From NCBI RefSeq assembly GCF_030412785.1, contig NZ_CP125296.1, positions 1,488,001 through 1,552,000 of the forward strand: a DNA stretch of 64,000 nucleotides, in the 5' to 3' direction. The notes beneath the pieces were generated by a model. It had not been told where the DNA came from, did not search any database, and worked only from the letters and a program-made list of their open reading frames with translations. The DNA is from Paraburkholderia sabiae (GTDB lineage Bacteria > Pseudomonadota > Gammaproteobacteria > Burkholderiales > Burkholderiaceae). Below, in pieces: positions 10,211 to 19,010 of the stretch. Made by a program: the position numbers and the translations under genes. Positions within the stretch are counted from its first letter, which is position 1. Every line of letters begins with the position of its first letter.

Positions 10211-11002
10211 TCAAACCGTTCGCAACATCCCGCCGTCGACAAAGTAAGTCGAGCCAACGCTGTAGCTCGCGCGCTCCGAGCAGAGAAACACGATGAAATC
10301 CGCCAGTTCCGCTGGCGTCGCGAAGCGCCTGATCGGCGCGAACTCGTCGGCCACCTGTTGCAGATGACCTTCCCAATCGCCGCCCGTGTCCTGCGTCAGT
10401 TCTTTCGCAGTCTTGATCCAGTCGGGCGTGAGCACGAGGCCGGGATTGATCGTGTTCACACGGATGTTGTCCTTGACCACTTCGTTCGCGAGATTCTTCG
10501 AGAACATCATCAGCGCGGCTTTGGTGACGTTGTAGATCGGCTCGTAACCGAGCGGCTGCGCCGCGCAGATCGACGCGTTGTGCAGGATCGCTCCGCCGCC
10601 GCGCCGCTTCATCGACGGCACGAGTCCGCGTGCAAGCCGCACAGCCGCCATCACATGCAGTTCCCAGTACGCCTGCCACTTCTCGTCGGGCGCATCCATG
10701 ATGGTCTCGTTGCTGCCCGTTCCCGCGTTGTTGAACAGGATGTCGGCGCCGTCGAACTGCTGGTTCGCGGCATCGACCAGCGCGTCCACGCCCTCTTTCG
10801 TCGCCACGTCGCACGCAACAGGAACGACACGCACGCCATGACGCGCAGCGATGTCCGCCGAGACCTGTTCGAGCCGTTCCCGCTGACGCGCTGCCAGCAC
10901 GAGATTCACGCCTTCGGCAGCGAACCCTTCCGCAACCGCCAGTCCAATGCCGACGCTCGCGCCCGTCAGCACCGCGACCTTGCCACGCAGTTTCAGATCC
11001 AT
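10211..11002 (-). CDS. SDR family NAD(P)-dependent oxidoreductase
   Basis: 263 residues, classical short-chain dehydrogenase length. The cofactor motif TGASVGIG, the NNAG motif and the catalytic Y-x3-K (PIYNVTKAAL) are all visible. ATG 11002 has CGGAGAC upstream. It follows the TRAP permease gene after 85 bp on the same strand, so it is likely part of the mutase/TRAP catabolic unit and oxidises a hydroxy-acid or hydroxyacyl intermediate. This role is inferred from context. Confidence 0.9.
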   Translation of the reverse strand: MDLKLRGKVAVLTGASVGIGLAVAEGFAAEGVNLVLAARQRERLEQVSADIAARHGVRVVPVACDVATKEGVDALVDAANQQFDGADILFNNAGTGSNETIMDAPDEKWQAYWELHVMAAVRLARGLVPSMKRRGGGAILHNASICAAQPLGYEPIYNVTKAALMMFSKNLANEVVKDNIRVNTINPGLVLTPDWIKTAKELTQDTGGDWEGHLQQVADEFAPIRRFATPAELADFIVFLCSERASYSVGSTYFVDGGMLRTV

Positions 11003-11087
11003 TTTTGTCTCCGTTCCATGTCGTGAATGAGGCCGACGGTATCCGTAATGGGCCTCGGACGCTCATTGTGCATCAGAGCGGAACGGT

Positions 11088-12395
11088 TCACCTCGCGCCG
11101 GGAATCAGCATGGTCAGTTGCGGGAAAATGCCGATCAGCGCCAGCACGCCCGCCATGATGAACACATACGGCAGTGTGCCGAGCACGATACGCCGCAGCG
11201 GCACATCAGGCGCGACGCTTTGCACGACAAAGAGGTTGAGCCCGACAGGCGGATGAATCAGCGCCATCTCCATGTTGATCACGATGACGACGCCGAACCA
11301 GATCAGGTCCCAGTGATAAGCCTGCACGACGGGGACGAGCACGGGCATCGTTACGACGATGATCGCGATCGTCTCCATGAAGCAGCCGAGAAAAATCAGC
11401 AACAGGTTGATGCTGACGAACAGCACCCACGGCGCAACGTGCGCGCCCGCGACGAGTTGCGTCAACGACGACGCGACCTGGCTTGTTGTCATCACATAGC
11501 CGAACACGATCGCCGATGAAATGACGGCCAGAATCATCACGCTGCTTTGCGCGGCGTTGATGAGAATCTCGCGGAATTTGCGCCAGCTCAGTTCGCGATA
11601 GACGACGCCCGCGAGTATCAGGCTCGCGATGATGCCGAGCGATGCCGCTTCCTGCGGTGTCGCCAGTCCGCGATACAGCGAGCCGAGAATGATCAGGATG
11701 AGAAGCGCGAACGGCCCGATATCCTTCAACGCGACGATACGCGCCTTGAGCGGCGCGAGCGGCCGGGTCCGCACGTCGCCGCGCGACTTGCGGCGCAGCG
11801 CGAGCGTCATCTGAAAGAGGCCGAACGCCAGCGCCATGATCGCGCCCGGTACCAGCGTGGCAATGAACAACCGGCCGATCGACTGCTCGGCGATCACGCT
11901 ATAGACGATGAGCGGGATACTCGGCGGCAGCAGGATGCCGAGCGTTCCGCCCGCTGCCACCGAGCCGCACGCCTGTCCCGCGGGCAAGCCGTGACGCCGC
12001 ATCTCGGACACGGCGAATCCGCCGATCGCCGCCGCCGTCGCGACGCTCGAACCCGACACGGCCGCCATCACGCCGCACGCGAGCGTCGTCGCGACGGCGA
12101 GTCCGCCCGGCACGCCGTCGAGTATCGTCGCGAGCGCGCTATAGAGGCGCGCGCCCATGCCGGACGCGGACACGATCGCGCCCATGAACATGAACATCGG
12201 CACGGACGTCAGCGTGAACGTCGCCACCGATCCCCAGTAGGTGCTCGGAATCAGGCTCAACGCGTCCCAGCCGCCGCCCGTCACGAACAGCGACACCAGC
12301 GCGATGAACAGCAGCGCGAACGCGATCGGCACGCCCACCGACAACACAGCCAGCAATCCGCCGAACATGCCGGCGCCGATGAAAAGCTGTGTCAC
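11088..12395 (-). CDS. dctM: TRAP transporter large permease subunit (DctM)
   Basis: 435 residues, about twelve hydrophobic segments, with typical DctM stretches (GVPIAFALLF near the N-terminus, LPPSIPLIVYSV, PPVGLNLFVV near the C-terminus). The start is a GTG at 12395 overlapping the DctQ stop by four bases (GTGA), so translation is coupled. It forms the ion-driven translocation channel for the substrate captured by the adjacent DctP. Inner membrane. Confidence 0.95.
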   Translation of the reverse strand: MTQLFIGAGMFGGLLAVLSVGVPIAFALLFIALVSLFVTGGGWDALSLIPSTYWGSVATFTLTSVPMFMFMGAIVSASGMGARLYSALATILDGVPGGLAVATTLACGVMAAVSGSSVATAAAIGGFAVSEMRRHGLPAGQACGSVAAGGTLGILLPPSIPLIVYSVIAEQSIGRLFIATLVPGAIMALAFGLFQMTLALRRKSRGDVRTRPLAPLKARIVALKDIGPFALLILIILGSLYRGLATPQEAASLGIIASLILAGVVYRELSWRKFREILINAAQSSVMILAVISSAIVFGYVMTTSQVASSLTQLVAGAHVAPWVLFVSINLLLIFLGCFMETIAIIVVTMPVLVPVVQAYHWDLIWFGVVIVINMEMALIHPPVGLNLFVVQSVAPDVPLRRIVLGTLPYVFIMAGVLALIGIFPQLTMLIPGAR

Positions 12396-12940
12396 TTGTC
12401 TCTCCCGAGCGCGAGTTCGTCGATGGACAGATCATGCGAGGCCTCGCGGCGCGCGAAGAGAATCGTCGCGAGCCGCACGAGTTGAACGAGCGTCAGCAGC
12501 AGCGCACCGATTACAAGGCACAGATACGGAATCCACAGCGGCAACGAGAACATGCCCCATGAACGCTCGCCGCTCGTATAGGCGTCCCACCAGAACTGCA
12601 CGGCAAGCGCCGCGATGACCACGGCAACGGCCGACATCACGAGCGTCGAGAAAGCCGCCAGCACGCGCTTGCCGCCTTCGCCGAGATGATGACCGAGCAC
12701 GTCGATCTTCAGATGCCGCGATTGCCACGCGAGCGCCGCCGTGCCGACGAAGGTCATGTACGCCATCAGGTAGGTCGTGACTTCCGTCACCCACACGTCC
12801 GACAGATGCAATACCTCGCGCGCCAGCACGCCGTATGAAATCACTGCGACCGTCGCGATCACCGCAACGCCCGCCGACAGCGCGACGCCCCGGCAAAACA
12901 CGTCGAGCAGATGCACGACCCGATCGAGCGGCCCTCGCAT
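12392..12940 (-). CDS. dctQ: TRAP transporter small permease subunit (DctQ)
   Basis: 182 residues with four hydrophobic segments, as expected for DctQ. ATG 12940 has GGAGG 5 bases upstream. It lies 9 bp after DctP and overlaps DctM. It is the small membrane partner that completes the permease. Standard DctP-DctQ-DctM order. Confidence 0.92.
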   Translation of the reverse strand: MRGPLDRVVHLLDVFCRGVALSAGVAVIATVAVISYGVLAREVLHLSDVWVTEVTTYLMAYMTFVGTAALAWQSRHLKIDVLGHHLGEGGKRVLAAFSTLVMSAVAVVIAALAVQFWWDAYTSGERSWGMFSLPLWIPYLCLVIGALLLTLVQLVRLATILFARREASHDLSIDELALGRDK

Positions 12941-12949
12941 GCAGGCCTC

Positions 12950-13969
12950 CTACTTGTAGATCGCGACGCTCTGATCGAGCAGCCGCGCGCCGTCGGGCAC
13001 TTCGTTGCGGAACTTCGTGAAACTGACCTGCTGGAACAGCTTCTGCCATTGAGTCCACTCGTCGAGCGTCATCTTGTGGATCTGCACGCCGTGGCTCGCG
13101 AAGAGTTGCGCGACGCGTCGGTCGTCGGCTTTTGCGCCTTCGAATGCGCTCTGTTCGAGGCTCTGGCCGACATCCGTCATGATCTTCTGTTGCGCGGGCG
13201 TCAGCTTGTTCCACGTCTTCATGCTGATCGCGATCGGCTCGATCGTGTAATAGATGCTGTACTGCTCGGGCGAATCGTAGTACTTCGCCACTTCGTAAAG
13301 ACGATAGGAGCCGAATGTCCCCGACGATGTCCACAAGCCGTCGAGCAGACCCAGTTGCATCGCGTTATACGTTTCCGACGACGCCATCGACACCGTGCTC
13401 GCGCCCGCGCTCTGCAACGCGGCTTCCATCATCTTGCCCGCGCCGCGCACCTTCGCTTTCTGGAGATCGGCGGGGACGTTGACGGGTTTTCCCTTCGACG
13501 CCATGCCGCCCGATATCTGGATCCAGCACAAGGTCTTGAAGCCGTATGCCTCCATCTTCGCTTCGAGTTCGCGCCACGGCGCGGACGTGCGGAAGCGGTA
13601 GACGTCATCGGGCGTCTTCCACAGGCCCGGCAACAGGATCAGGTTCATCTGCGGAATCGCGCCCGCCGCGTAGATGTACGGATAAATGGCCAGATCGACG
13701 CTGCCGCTGCGCAACGCGGTGTGCATGTTGAGCGCCTTCACCAGCGACTCGGCCGGAAAGATGTCGATATGAATCTTGCCGCCCGAGCGCTGCATCACTT
13801 CCTGCGCGAACTTCTTGCCCGTCTGCACCACGTAGTCGTTCGGATCGTCGGGCCACTGGTGCGCCATTTTCAGCGTGATCGTGTCGTCGGCATGCGCGGC
13901 AGGCAGCGCCGCGAGCGCACACGCCGACGCCGCGAACAGCGTCGTCAGCCAATTTCCAAGCCGTTTCAT
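12950..13969 (-). CDS. dctP: TRAP transporter substrate-binding protein (DctP)
   Basis: 339 residues. The N-terminus (MKRLGNWLTTLFAASACAL...AHA) is a signal peptide. The mature protein starts ITLKMAHQWP, a DctP family opening, and has AIYPYIYAAG and QISGGMASKG in the binding lobe. TRAP binding proteins mostly bind organic acids through an arginine-carboxylate contact, which fits the dicarboxylyl-CoA genes upstream. Starts 58 bp after MeaB on the same strand. Ligand not determinable. Confidence 0.93.
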   Translation of the reverse strand: MKRLGNWLTTLFAASACALAALPAAHADDTITLKMAHQWPDDPNDYVVQTGKKFAQEVMQRSGGKIHIDIFPAESLVKALNMHTALRSGSVDLAIYPYIYAAGAIPQMNLILLPGLWKTPDDVYRFRTSAPWRELEAKMEAYGFKTLCWIQISGGMASKGKPVNVPADLQKAKVRGAGKMMEAALQSAGASTVSMASSETYNAMQLGLLDGLWTSSGTFGSYRLYEVAKYYDSPEQYSIYYTIEPIAISMKTWNKLTPAQQKIMTDVGQSLEQSAFEGAKADDRRVAQLFASHGVQIHKMTLDEWTQWQKLFQQVSFTKFRNEVPDGARLLDQSVAIYK

Positions 13970-14027
13970 CCGCGTCTCCTTCCATGTTGGTTTGTCGTTG
14001 TGCGGGATGGTCGTTGCTACATCGGCG

Positions 14028-14942
14028 TCATCCCGAACCGCTTATCTGTTTAGCGATATGCGCATAGAGTTCTGCCACCGACGCGGTGGGCGCATCGTCA
14101 GGCAACGCGTCGATCAGTTCCGCCACGCGGCGTGTAAGCAGGCTGCGCACGTGAAAGCGCTTGCGCGTCTCCGCGACGCGTGCGACGTCGAGATGCGCCG
14201 CGCGCCATTGCGTGTGTTCATCGATTGCGTTCGACAGTTGGCCGATCGACGCTTCATCGTTCGCGCGCGTCAGCAGCACAGGCGCAACGCGCCGTCCGTT
14301 CGCGCGATTGCGTTCGAGCACGTTGCGGATGTCCTGCGCCATCCGCTCGGCACCCGGCAGATCGCATTTGTTGACGACGACGATATCGGCCGTCTCCAGC
14401 ACACCCGCTTTCATCGCCTGAATCTGATCGCCCGATTGCGGGCCGAGCGCCAGCACGAGCGTATCGACGAGCGCGCGCGCACCGTTCTCGACTTGCCCTA
14501 CGCCGACCGATTCCAGCAGGATTTCGCCGAAGCCGTCGGCTTCGACAGCGGCGAGCACGTCCGCGAGGTTGTCCGAGAGACCGTCGGCGGACCAGCCGCT
14601 CGGCAGCGAACGGATGAACACATCGGTGTCGGCGAGCACGGCATCCATGCGAACGCGGTCGCCGAGCAACGCACCCGACGTCGCCGGGCTACTTGGGTCG
14701 ATCGCAATGATCGCGATCGACTCGTCGCGCGCCGCCCGCGCTTTCGCGACGCGGCCGATCAGCGTGCTCTTGCCCGCGCCCGGCGGCCCCGTGAAGCCGA
14801 TGCGACGCGCGGGCACCGTGCCCGCTTCGCGCAGAAGTTGCAACGACTCGGCGACACTCGCGCGCGCGATCTTCGACAGATCGCGTGCAAGCTGCCGACG
14901 CCCGATGCCCACGACAGACGCCGTCTCTGACGCGTCGCTCAT
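14028..14942 (-). CDS. meaB: Methylmalonyl-CoA mutase-associated GTPase MeaB (ArgK family)
   Basis: 304 residues from ATG 14942, which overlaps the CoA-transferase stop in ATGA; the longer open frame to 15281 is antisense noise. G1 motif GPPGAGKS at about residue 51, DPSSPATSGALLGDR (the ArgK/MeaB hallmark) and NKCDLPGAE for guanine specificity. MeaB loads adenosylcobalamin onto acyl-CoA mutases and protects them from inactivation. It sits at the end of the mutase gene block, so its client is the split mutase encoded just upstream. Confidence 0.95.
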   Translation of the reverse strand: MSDASETASVVGIGRRQLARDLSKIARASVAESLQLLREAGTVPARRIGFTGPPGAGKSTLIGRVAKARAARDESIAIIAIDPSSPATSGALLGDRVRMDAVLADTDVFIRSLPSGWSADGLSDNLADVLAAVEADGFGEILLESVGVGQVENGARALVDTLVLALGPQSGDQIQAMKAGVLETADIVVVNKCDLPGAERMAQDIRNVLERNRANGRRVAPVLLTRANDEASIGQLSNAIDEHTQWRAAHLDVARVAETRKRFHVRSLLTRRVAELIDALPDDAPTASVAELYAHIAKQISGSG

Positions 14943-16114
14943 GTCGACACCTCGCCGCACCACGCCGCCGTATGTTCGCCGAGCAGCGGCGGCACGCCAT
15001 AGCGCGTATGCGCGCCGTCGATATGAATCGGGTTGCCGACCACCTTCAGCGGCCCCGCTTCCGACTCGATCTCCACGACGAGCCCCCGCGCCTGCGCCTG
15101 CGCGCTGTCGAGTGCTTCGGCAATCGACGCGAGCCGCGACACCACCACGCCCGACGACGCCAGCAAGTCGAGCCAATGCTGCGTGGTCTCGCTCGCGAAC
15201 ATCGCTGACAGCGCGTCGATCACCGTCGCGCGATGCGCGCGGCGTGCGGCCATCGTCGCGAACTCGGGTTGCGTGATCCACTCGGGATGTCCGACGCGCT
15301 GCGTGAAGATGCGCCAGAAGTTGTCGTGCGTGATGAAGATCATCAGCCAGTCGTCGCGCGTCTTGAACAGCTGCGCGGGCACGATATACGGATGCGACGA
15401 CAGCGCATGTCGCGCCGGCTGCTCGCCGCCGTTGAGCACGGCGCCCGCGACGTAGTTCAGCTGCGAGACCATCACGTCGAACATCGCGACGTCGACCTGA
15501 CCGCCGCGTCCTTCGACGATCTTCGCGAGCAGCCCGACGGCGCCCATGATGCCCGTCGAGTTGTCGACGGCGGAAAAGCCCGCCTTCGTCGGCGGACCGT
15601 CGGGATCGCCCGTCAGATGCATGATGCCCGTGAGCGCCTGAATCACGTAGTCGTAGGCAGGCAGTTCCGCGTGCGGACTGTCGAGGCCGAAACCCGTCAA
15701 CGCAACGCAGACGATCCGCTCGTTATGCTCACGCAGCTTGTCGTACGTCAGACCGAGCTTGCGGATCGCGGACGGCCGCAGGTTCGTCACCAACGCATGC
15801 GCGTCGCGCACCATCGCCGCGAGCGCCTGCTTGCCGGGGTCGCTTGCAAGGTCGAGCACGACGCTCTGCTTGTTGCGGTTCAGGCTCGCGAAATACGCAT
15901 TGTGCGGACCGATCGCATGCGGGCTGATCGAGCGCCCGATGTCGCCCTCCGGCGGCTCGATCTTGATGACCTCGGCGCCAAGATCGGCGAGCAGCATGCC
16001 GCAGTACGGGCCCATCAGCATGTGCCCGATCTCGATCACGCGAATGCCGTCGAGCGGTCCACGGGTCGCGCGCTTCCTTGATTCATCGGGCGCGGCGAAT
16101 CCGGGGGCGTTCAT
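14939..16114 (-). CDS. CaiB/BaiF (class III) CoA-transferase
   Basis: 391 residues, standard length. N-terminal LDGIRVIEIGHMLMGPYCGM and ADLGAEVIKIEPPEGD are family signatures; SLNRNKQSVVLDL follows, and the catalytic Asp should be the one in ELPAYDYVIQA. Class III transferases move CoA between organic acids by way of an aspartyl-CoA intermediate. The gene overlaps the mutase small subunit (ATGA) and MeaB (ATGA), so it is translated with them. Inference: it activates the imported dicarboxylate using the acyl-CoA product of the pathway, as ScpC does in the E. coli Sbm cycle, though ScpC belongs to a different family. Confidence 0.92.
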   Translation of the reverse strand: MNAPGFAAPDESRKRATRGPLDGIRVIEIGHMLMGPYCGMLLADLGAEVIKIEPPEGDIGRSISPHAIGPHNAYFASLNRNKQSVVLDLASDPGKQALAAMVRDAHALVTNLRPSAIRKLGLTYDKLREHNERIVCVALTGFGLDSPHAELPAYDYVIQALTGIMHLTGDPDGPPTKAGFSAVDNSTGIMGAVGLLAKIVEGRGGQVDVAMFDVMVSQLNYVAGAVLNGGEQPARHALSSHPYIVPAQLFKTRDDWLMIFITHDNFWRIFTQRVGHPEWITQPEFATMAARRAHRATVIDALSAMFASETTQHWLDLLASSGVVVSRLASIAEALDSAQAQARGLVVEIESEAGPLKVVGNPIHIDGAHTRYGVPPLLGEHTAAWCGEVST

Positions 16115-16554
16115 CCCAGCACCTTCGCGACGGCGTCGATCACATCGTCGAGCGGCATGTCGCTCGTGAACACGCCGCGAATGCCCGCTTTCAGGAACGC
16201 CGCGCGATCGTCGGCGGGAATCGTGCCGCCGACGAACACGGGAATCTCGCCCGCGCCCTGATCCGCGAGCAACGCGACCGTGCGCGCGACGAGTTCGTTG
16301 TGGCTGCCGGAGAGGATCGACAGGCCGACGGCATCGACGTCTTCATCGACGGCGATCCGCGCGATGTATTCCGGGCTCTTGCGCAGGCCCGTGTAGATCA
16401 CGCTCGCGCCGGCATCGCGGAACGCCAGCGCGATCACCTTCGCGCCGATATCGTGTCCGTCGAGCCCCGGCTTCGCGACGAGAATGCGCTTGCCCTTGAG
16501 CGGCGCATGCACGTTGCGGGAAGGCGCGGCGGAACTGCTGCTCGTGCTGTTCAT
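16111..16554 (-). CDS. Acyl-CoA mutase small subunit, cobalamin-binding domain
   Basis: 147 residues from ATG 16554, overlapping the large-subunit stop (ATGA). After a Ser-rich leader it is a single B12-binding Rossmann domain: RILVAKPGLDGHDIGAK carries the D-x-H-x2-G motif whose His ligates cobalt, then LSILSGSHNEL and VFVGGTIPADD. Separate small subunits occur in isobutyryl-, 2-hydroxyisobutyryl- and some methylmalonyl-CoA mutases. It partners with the catalytic subunit encoded directly upstream. Confidence 0.95.
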   Translation of the reverse strand: MNSTSSSSAAPSRNVHAPLKGKRILVAKPGLDGHDIGAKVIALAFRDAGASVIYTGLRKSPEYIARIAVDEDVDAVGLSILSGSHNELVARTVALLADQGAGEIPVFVGGTIPADDRAAFLKAGIRGVFTSDMPLDDVIDAVAKVLG

Positions 16555-18170
16555 AGATGGACCGGCTCCTCGAATTCGCCCCACTGATCTTTCAGCCGCG
16601 CGACCATTTCGCCGATCGTCGCGTACGCATGGCAGCAATCGACGAGATACGGCATCAGGTTGCCCTCGTCGCGCGCAGCGGCAGCGCTCAGCGCGTCCAG
16701 CGACTTGCGCGCGTCCGCTTCATTGCGCGTATCGCGCAGCCGCTCGAAGCGTTCGACGACCGTCGCACTCGCCTGCGGATTCAGATGAAACAGTTCGCCC
16801 GGCTGCTCGACCTGGTTCTCGCGCCGGAAGCAGTTCTGTCCGACGACGAGCCGCTCGTGATCGTCCGTTTCGCGCTTGCGCTGCAGCGCGCTCTTCGCGA
16901 TGCGCAATTGCAGCCAGCCGTCTTCGATCGCTTTCACGGCGCCGCCGTATGCGTCGATCTCGTTCATCAGTTCGCGGATACGCGCCTCGGTACGATCGGT
17001 CAGTTCTTCGACGAAATACGAGCCACCAAGCGGATCGACCGTGCGCGCAATGCCGCTTTCATAGCCGATGATCTGTTGCGTGCGCAGCGCAAGTTCGGCG
17101 GAAAATTCGGTGGGAATCTGGAACGCTTCGTCGTACGCACAGGTGAACACCGACTGCGCTCCGCCCATCACGGCAGCGCAGGTTTCGATCGCGACGCGCA
17201 CAACGTTGTTGTACGGCTGCGCGGACGTCAGCGACGAGCCGCCGCACACGACGCCGAAGCGGAACATCTGCGCCTTCTCGTCATCGACGCCATAGCGCTC
17301 TTTGATGAGTCGCGCCCACACGCGGCGTCCAGCACGAAACTTCGCGACCTCTTCGAAGAGGTCCATGTGCACGTAGAAGAAGAAGCTCAAACGCCGTGCG
17401 AACTTCGCGACGTCGCCGCCGCGCGCAACAACCGTGTCGACGTACGCAAGTCCGTTGGCGAGCGTGTACGCCATTTCCTCGACGGCCGTGCAGCCCGCGT
17501 CGCGCATGTGCGCGCCCGCAATCGAAATCGGATTGAAGCGCGGCGACACTTCGTTCGAGTACAGAATGGAATCGGCGATCAGGCGCATTGACGGACGCAC
17601 CGGGAAAATCCACGTGCCCCGCGCAACGTATTCCTTGAGGATGTCGTTCTGGATCGTGCCCGTCAGCTTGTCGCGCGGCACGCCCTGCTTGTCCGCGCAC
17701 GCAACATACATCGCGTAGATCATCGCCGCCGTGCCGTTGATCGTGAACGACGTCGAAATGCGGCTCAGATCGATGCCCTTGAACAGCAGCTCCATCTCCG
17801 ACAGATTCGACAGCGAAACGCCGACTTTGCCGATCTCCGAGCGCGCCATTGCGTCGTCGGGATCGAGGCCGCATTGCGTCGGCAGATCGAGCGCGACGGA
17901 CAGGCCCGTTTGCCCCTGCTGCAGCAGAAAGCGATAGCGTTCGTTCGATTCTTCCGCCGTGCCGAAGCCCGAGTACTGGCGCATCGTCCACAGACGCCCG
18001 CGATAGCCGTCCGGGAAGATGCCGCGCGTGAACGGAAACTGCCCCGGCGCGCCGATGCCTTCCGTTTCGCCAGGACCACCGACCACGACGGGCACATGCA
18101 ATCCCGATGGCGTGCGGTCCGGATGCGGCATCGCTATCGATTCGTCGAGTTCGGCTGCACTTGACTTCAT
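16551..18170 (-). CDS. Acyl-CoA mutase large subunit (methylmalonyl-CoA mutase type)
   Basis: 539 residues, a TIM-barrel catalytic subunit without the B12 domain. By spacing against Propionibacterium methylmalonyl-CoA mutase (residue numbers from memory): Tyr66 in RQYSGFG matches Tyr89, Gln174 in TIQNDI matches Gln197, Arg184 in EYVARG matches the carboxylate-binding Arg207, and His221 matches His244. Arg is retained, and Ala93 stands where the 2-hydroxyisobutyryl enzyme has Asp. That argues for a CoA ester with a second carboxylate and against isobutyryl or 2-hydroxyisobutyryl substrates. The position of Tyr243 is Ala220 here, a possible pocket enlargement. It starts 18 bp after the crotonase gene. 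Carbon-skeleton rearrangement in the cytoplasm. Confidence 0.93.
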   Translation of the reverse strand: MKSSAAELDESIAMPHPDRTPSGLHVPVVVGGPGETEGIGAPGQFPFTRGIFPDGYRGRLWTMRQYSGFGTAEESNERYRFLLQQGQTGLSVALDLPTQCGLDPDDAMARSEIGKVGVSLSNLSEMELLFKGIDLSRISTSFTINGTAAMIYAMYVACADKQGVPRDKLTGTIQNDILKEYVARGTWIFPVRPSMRLIADSILYSNEVSPRFNPISIAGAHMRDAGCTAVEEMAYTLANGLAYVDTVVARGGDVAKFARRLSFFFYVHMDLFEEVAKFRAGRRVWARLIKERYGVDDEKAQMFRFGVVCGGSSLTSAQPYNNVVRVAIETCAAVMGGAQSVFTCAYDEAFQIPTEFSAELALRTQQIIGYESGIARTVDPLGGSYFVEELTDRTEARIRELMNEIDAYGGAVKAIEDGWLQLRIAKSALQRKRETDDHERLVVGQNCFRRENQVEQPGELFHLNPQASATVVERFERLRDTRNEADARKSLDALSAAAARDEGNLMPYLVDCCHAYATIGEMVARLKDQWGEFEEPVHL

Positions 18171-18188
18171 GCTCGGAGGCTCCTTTCG

Positions 18189-19010
18189 TTACGCGGGCTT
18201 TGTCTTTGAACCGTCAGTCGATGCGCGCTGCCGGTCGAGAAACTTTTGCGCCTGTTCCCAGTGCGCCGGATTACTCCACGTCGCGACGAAGGCGGCGCGT
18301 TCGGCGTCGCGCGTAGCTTGCGATAACGCACGGCGATGCGTGGCGGCAATCTGCTTCATCGCCCGCACGACGTGCGGCGGTCGATCGACAAACGGCTGCA
18401 CGAATTGCGCGACGCGTGCTTCGAGTGGTTGCCCTTGTTCGGCGATATCGTCGATGAGGCCGAGCGCGAGGGCTTCATGCGCGTCGATCACGCGCGCTTG
18501 CGCCAGCACGCGCATTGCGCGCGCGGGGCCTAGCAGCGCGAAAAGATCTTCGCCGCCGCTGAAACCAGTGGTGATAGCGAGCGTGGCCTGCACGAAGCCG
18601 ATGCACGCATGCGCGGCCGCCACGCGGTAGTCGCAAGCGACGGCCAGTTCCGCGCCGCCACCGAGTGCCGTGCCGTTCAATGCGGCGATCACGGGAACGG
18701 ACGTCGCGCGAATGGCGTCGAGCGCCGCTGCTGCATGATCGAACAGCGCGGCGGCATCGGCCTCGCTGCGCAGCGCGTCGAACTCGCGCAGGTCGCCGCC
18801 CGCCGCGAAGCTGCGCTCGCCTGCTGCGGACAGCACGACCGCGTGCAACGCGTCATCGCGTTTAGCTTCTGTGAAGGCGGTGCGTAAAGCGTCGAGCGTC
18901 GCGCGGTTGAGTGCATTGCGCTTGTCCGGGCGATTGATGGTCACGTGCAGCACACCCTCACGCACGGCGGTGAGCACTGCTGAGTCCGAGCGATGCGCTT
19001 CGTCCTTCAT
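18189..19010 (-). CDS. Crotonase-family protein, resembles ethylmalonyl-CoA decarboxylase (ECHDC1)
   Basis: 273 residues from ATG 19010, which shares a base with the IclR stop (TGATG). Oxyanion-hole segments are present (AAGGDLREFD; NGTALGGGAELAVACDYR). The hydratase catalytic Glu in the G-Q-P-E segment is replaced (GFVQATLAI aligns there), so ordinary enoyl-CoA hydration is doubtful. The second half, with RPPHVVRAMK and ERAAFVATWSNP near the C-terminus, resembles the vertebrate ethylmalonyl-CoA decarboxylase ECHDC1 as I remember it. Next to a mutase, the natural role is decarboxylation of an alkylmalonyl-CoA. Generic enoyl-CoA hydratase/isomerase is the fallback. Confidence 0.85.
   Translation of the reverse strand: MKDEAHRSDSAVLTAVREGVLHVTINRPDKRNALNRATLDALRTAFTEAKRDDALHAVVLSAAGERSFAAGGDLREFDALRSEADAAALFDHAAAALDAIRATSVPVIAALNGTALGGGAELAVACDYRVAAAHACIGFVQATLAITTGFSGGEDLFALLGPARAMRVLAQARVIDAHEALALGLIDDIAEQGQPLEARVAQFVQPFVDRPPHVVRAMKQIAATHRRALSQATRDAERAAFVATWSNPAHWEQAQKFLDRQRASTDGSKTKPA

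Noticed and set aside
14943..15281. N-terminal extension of MeaB
   Set aside because: Overlaps the CoA-transferase gene; the ATGA overlap at 14942 gives the normal family start.
16551..18170. Assignment as isobutyryl- or 2-hydroxyisobutyryl-CoA mutase
   Set aside because: Tyr and Arg at the diagnostic positions and Ala instead of the hydroxyacid-binding Asp favour a dicarboxylyl-CoA substrate.
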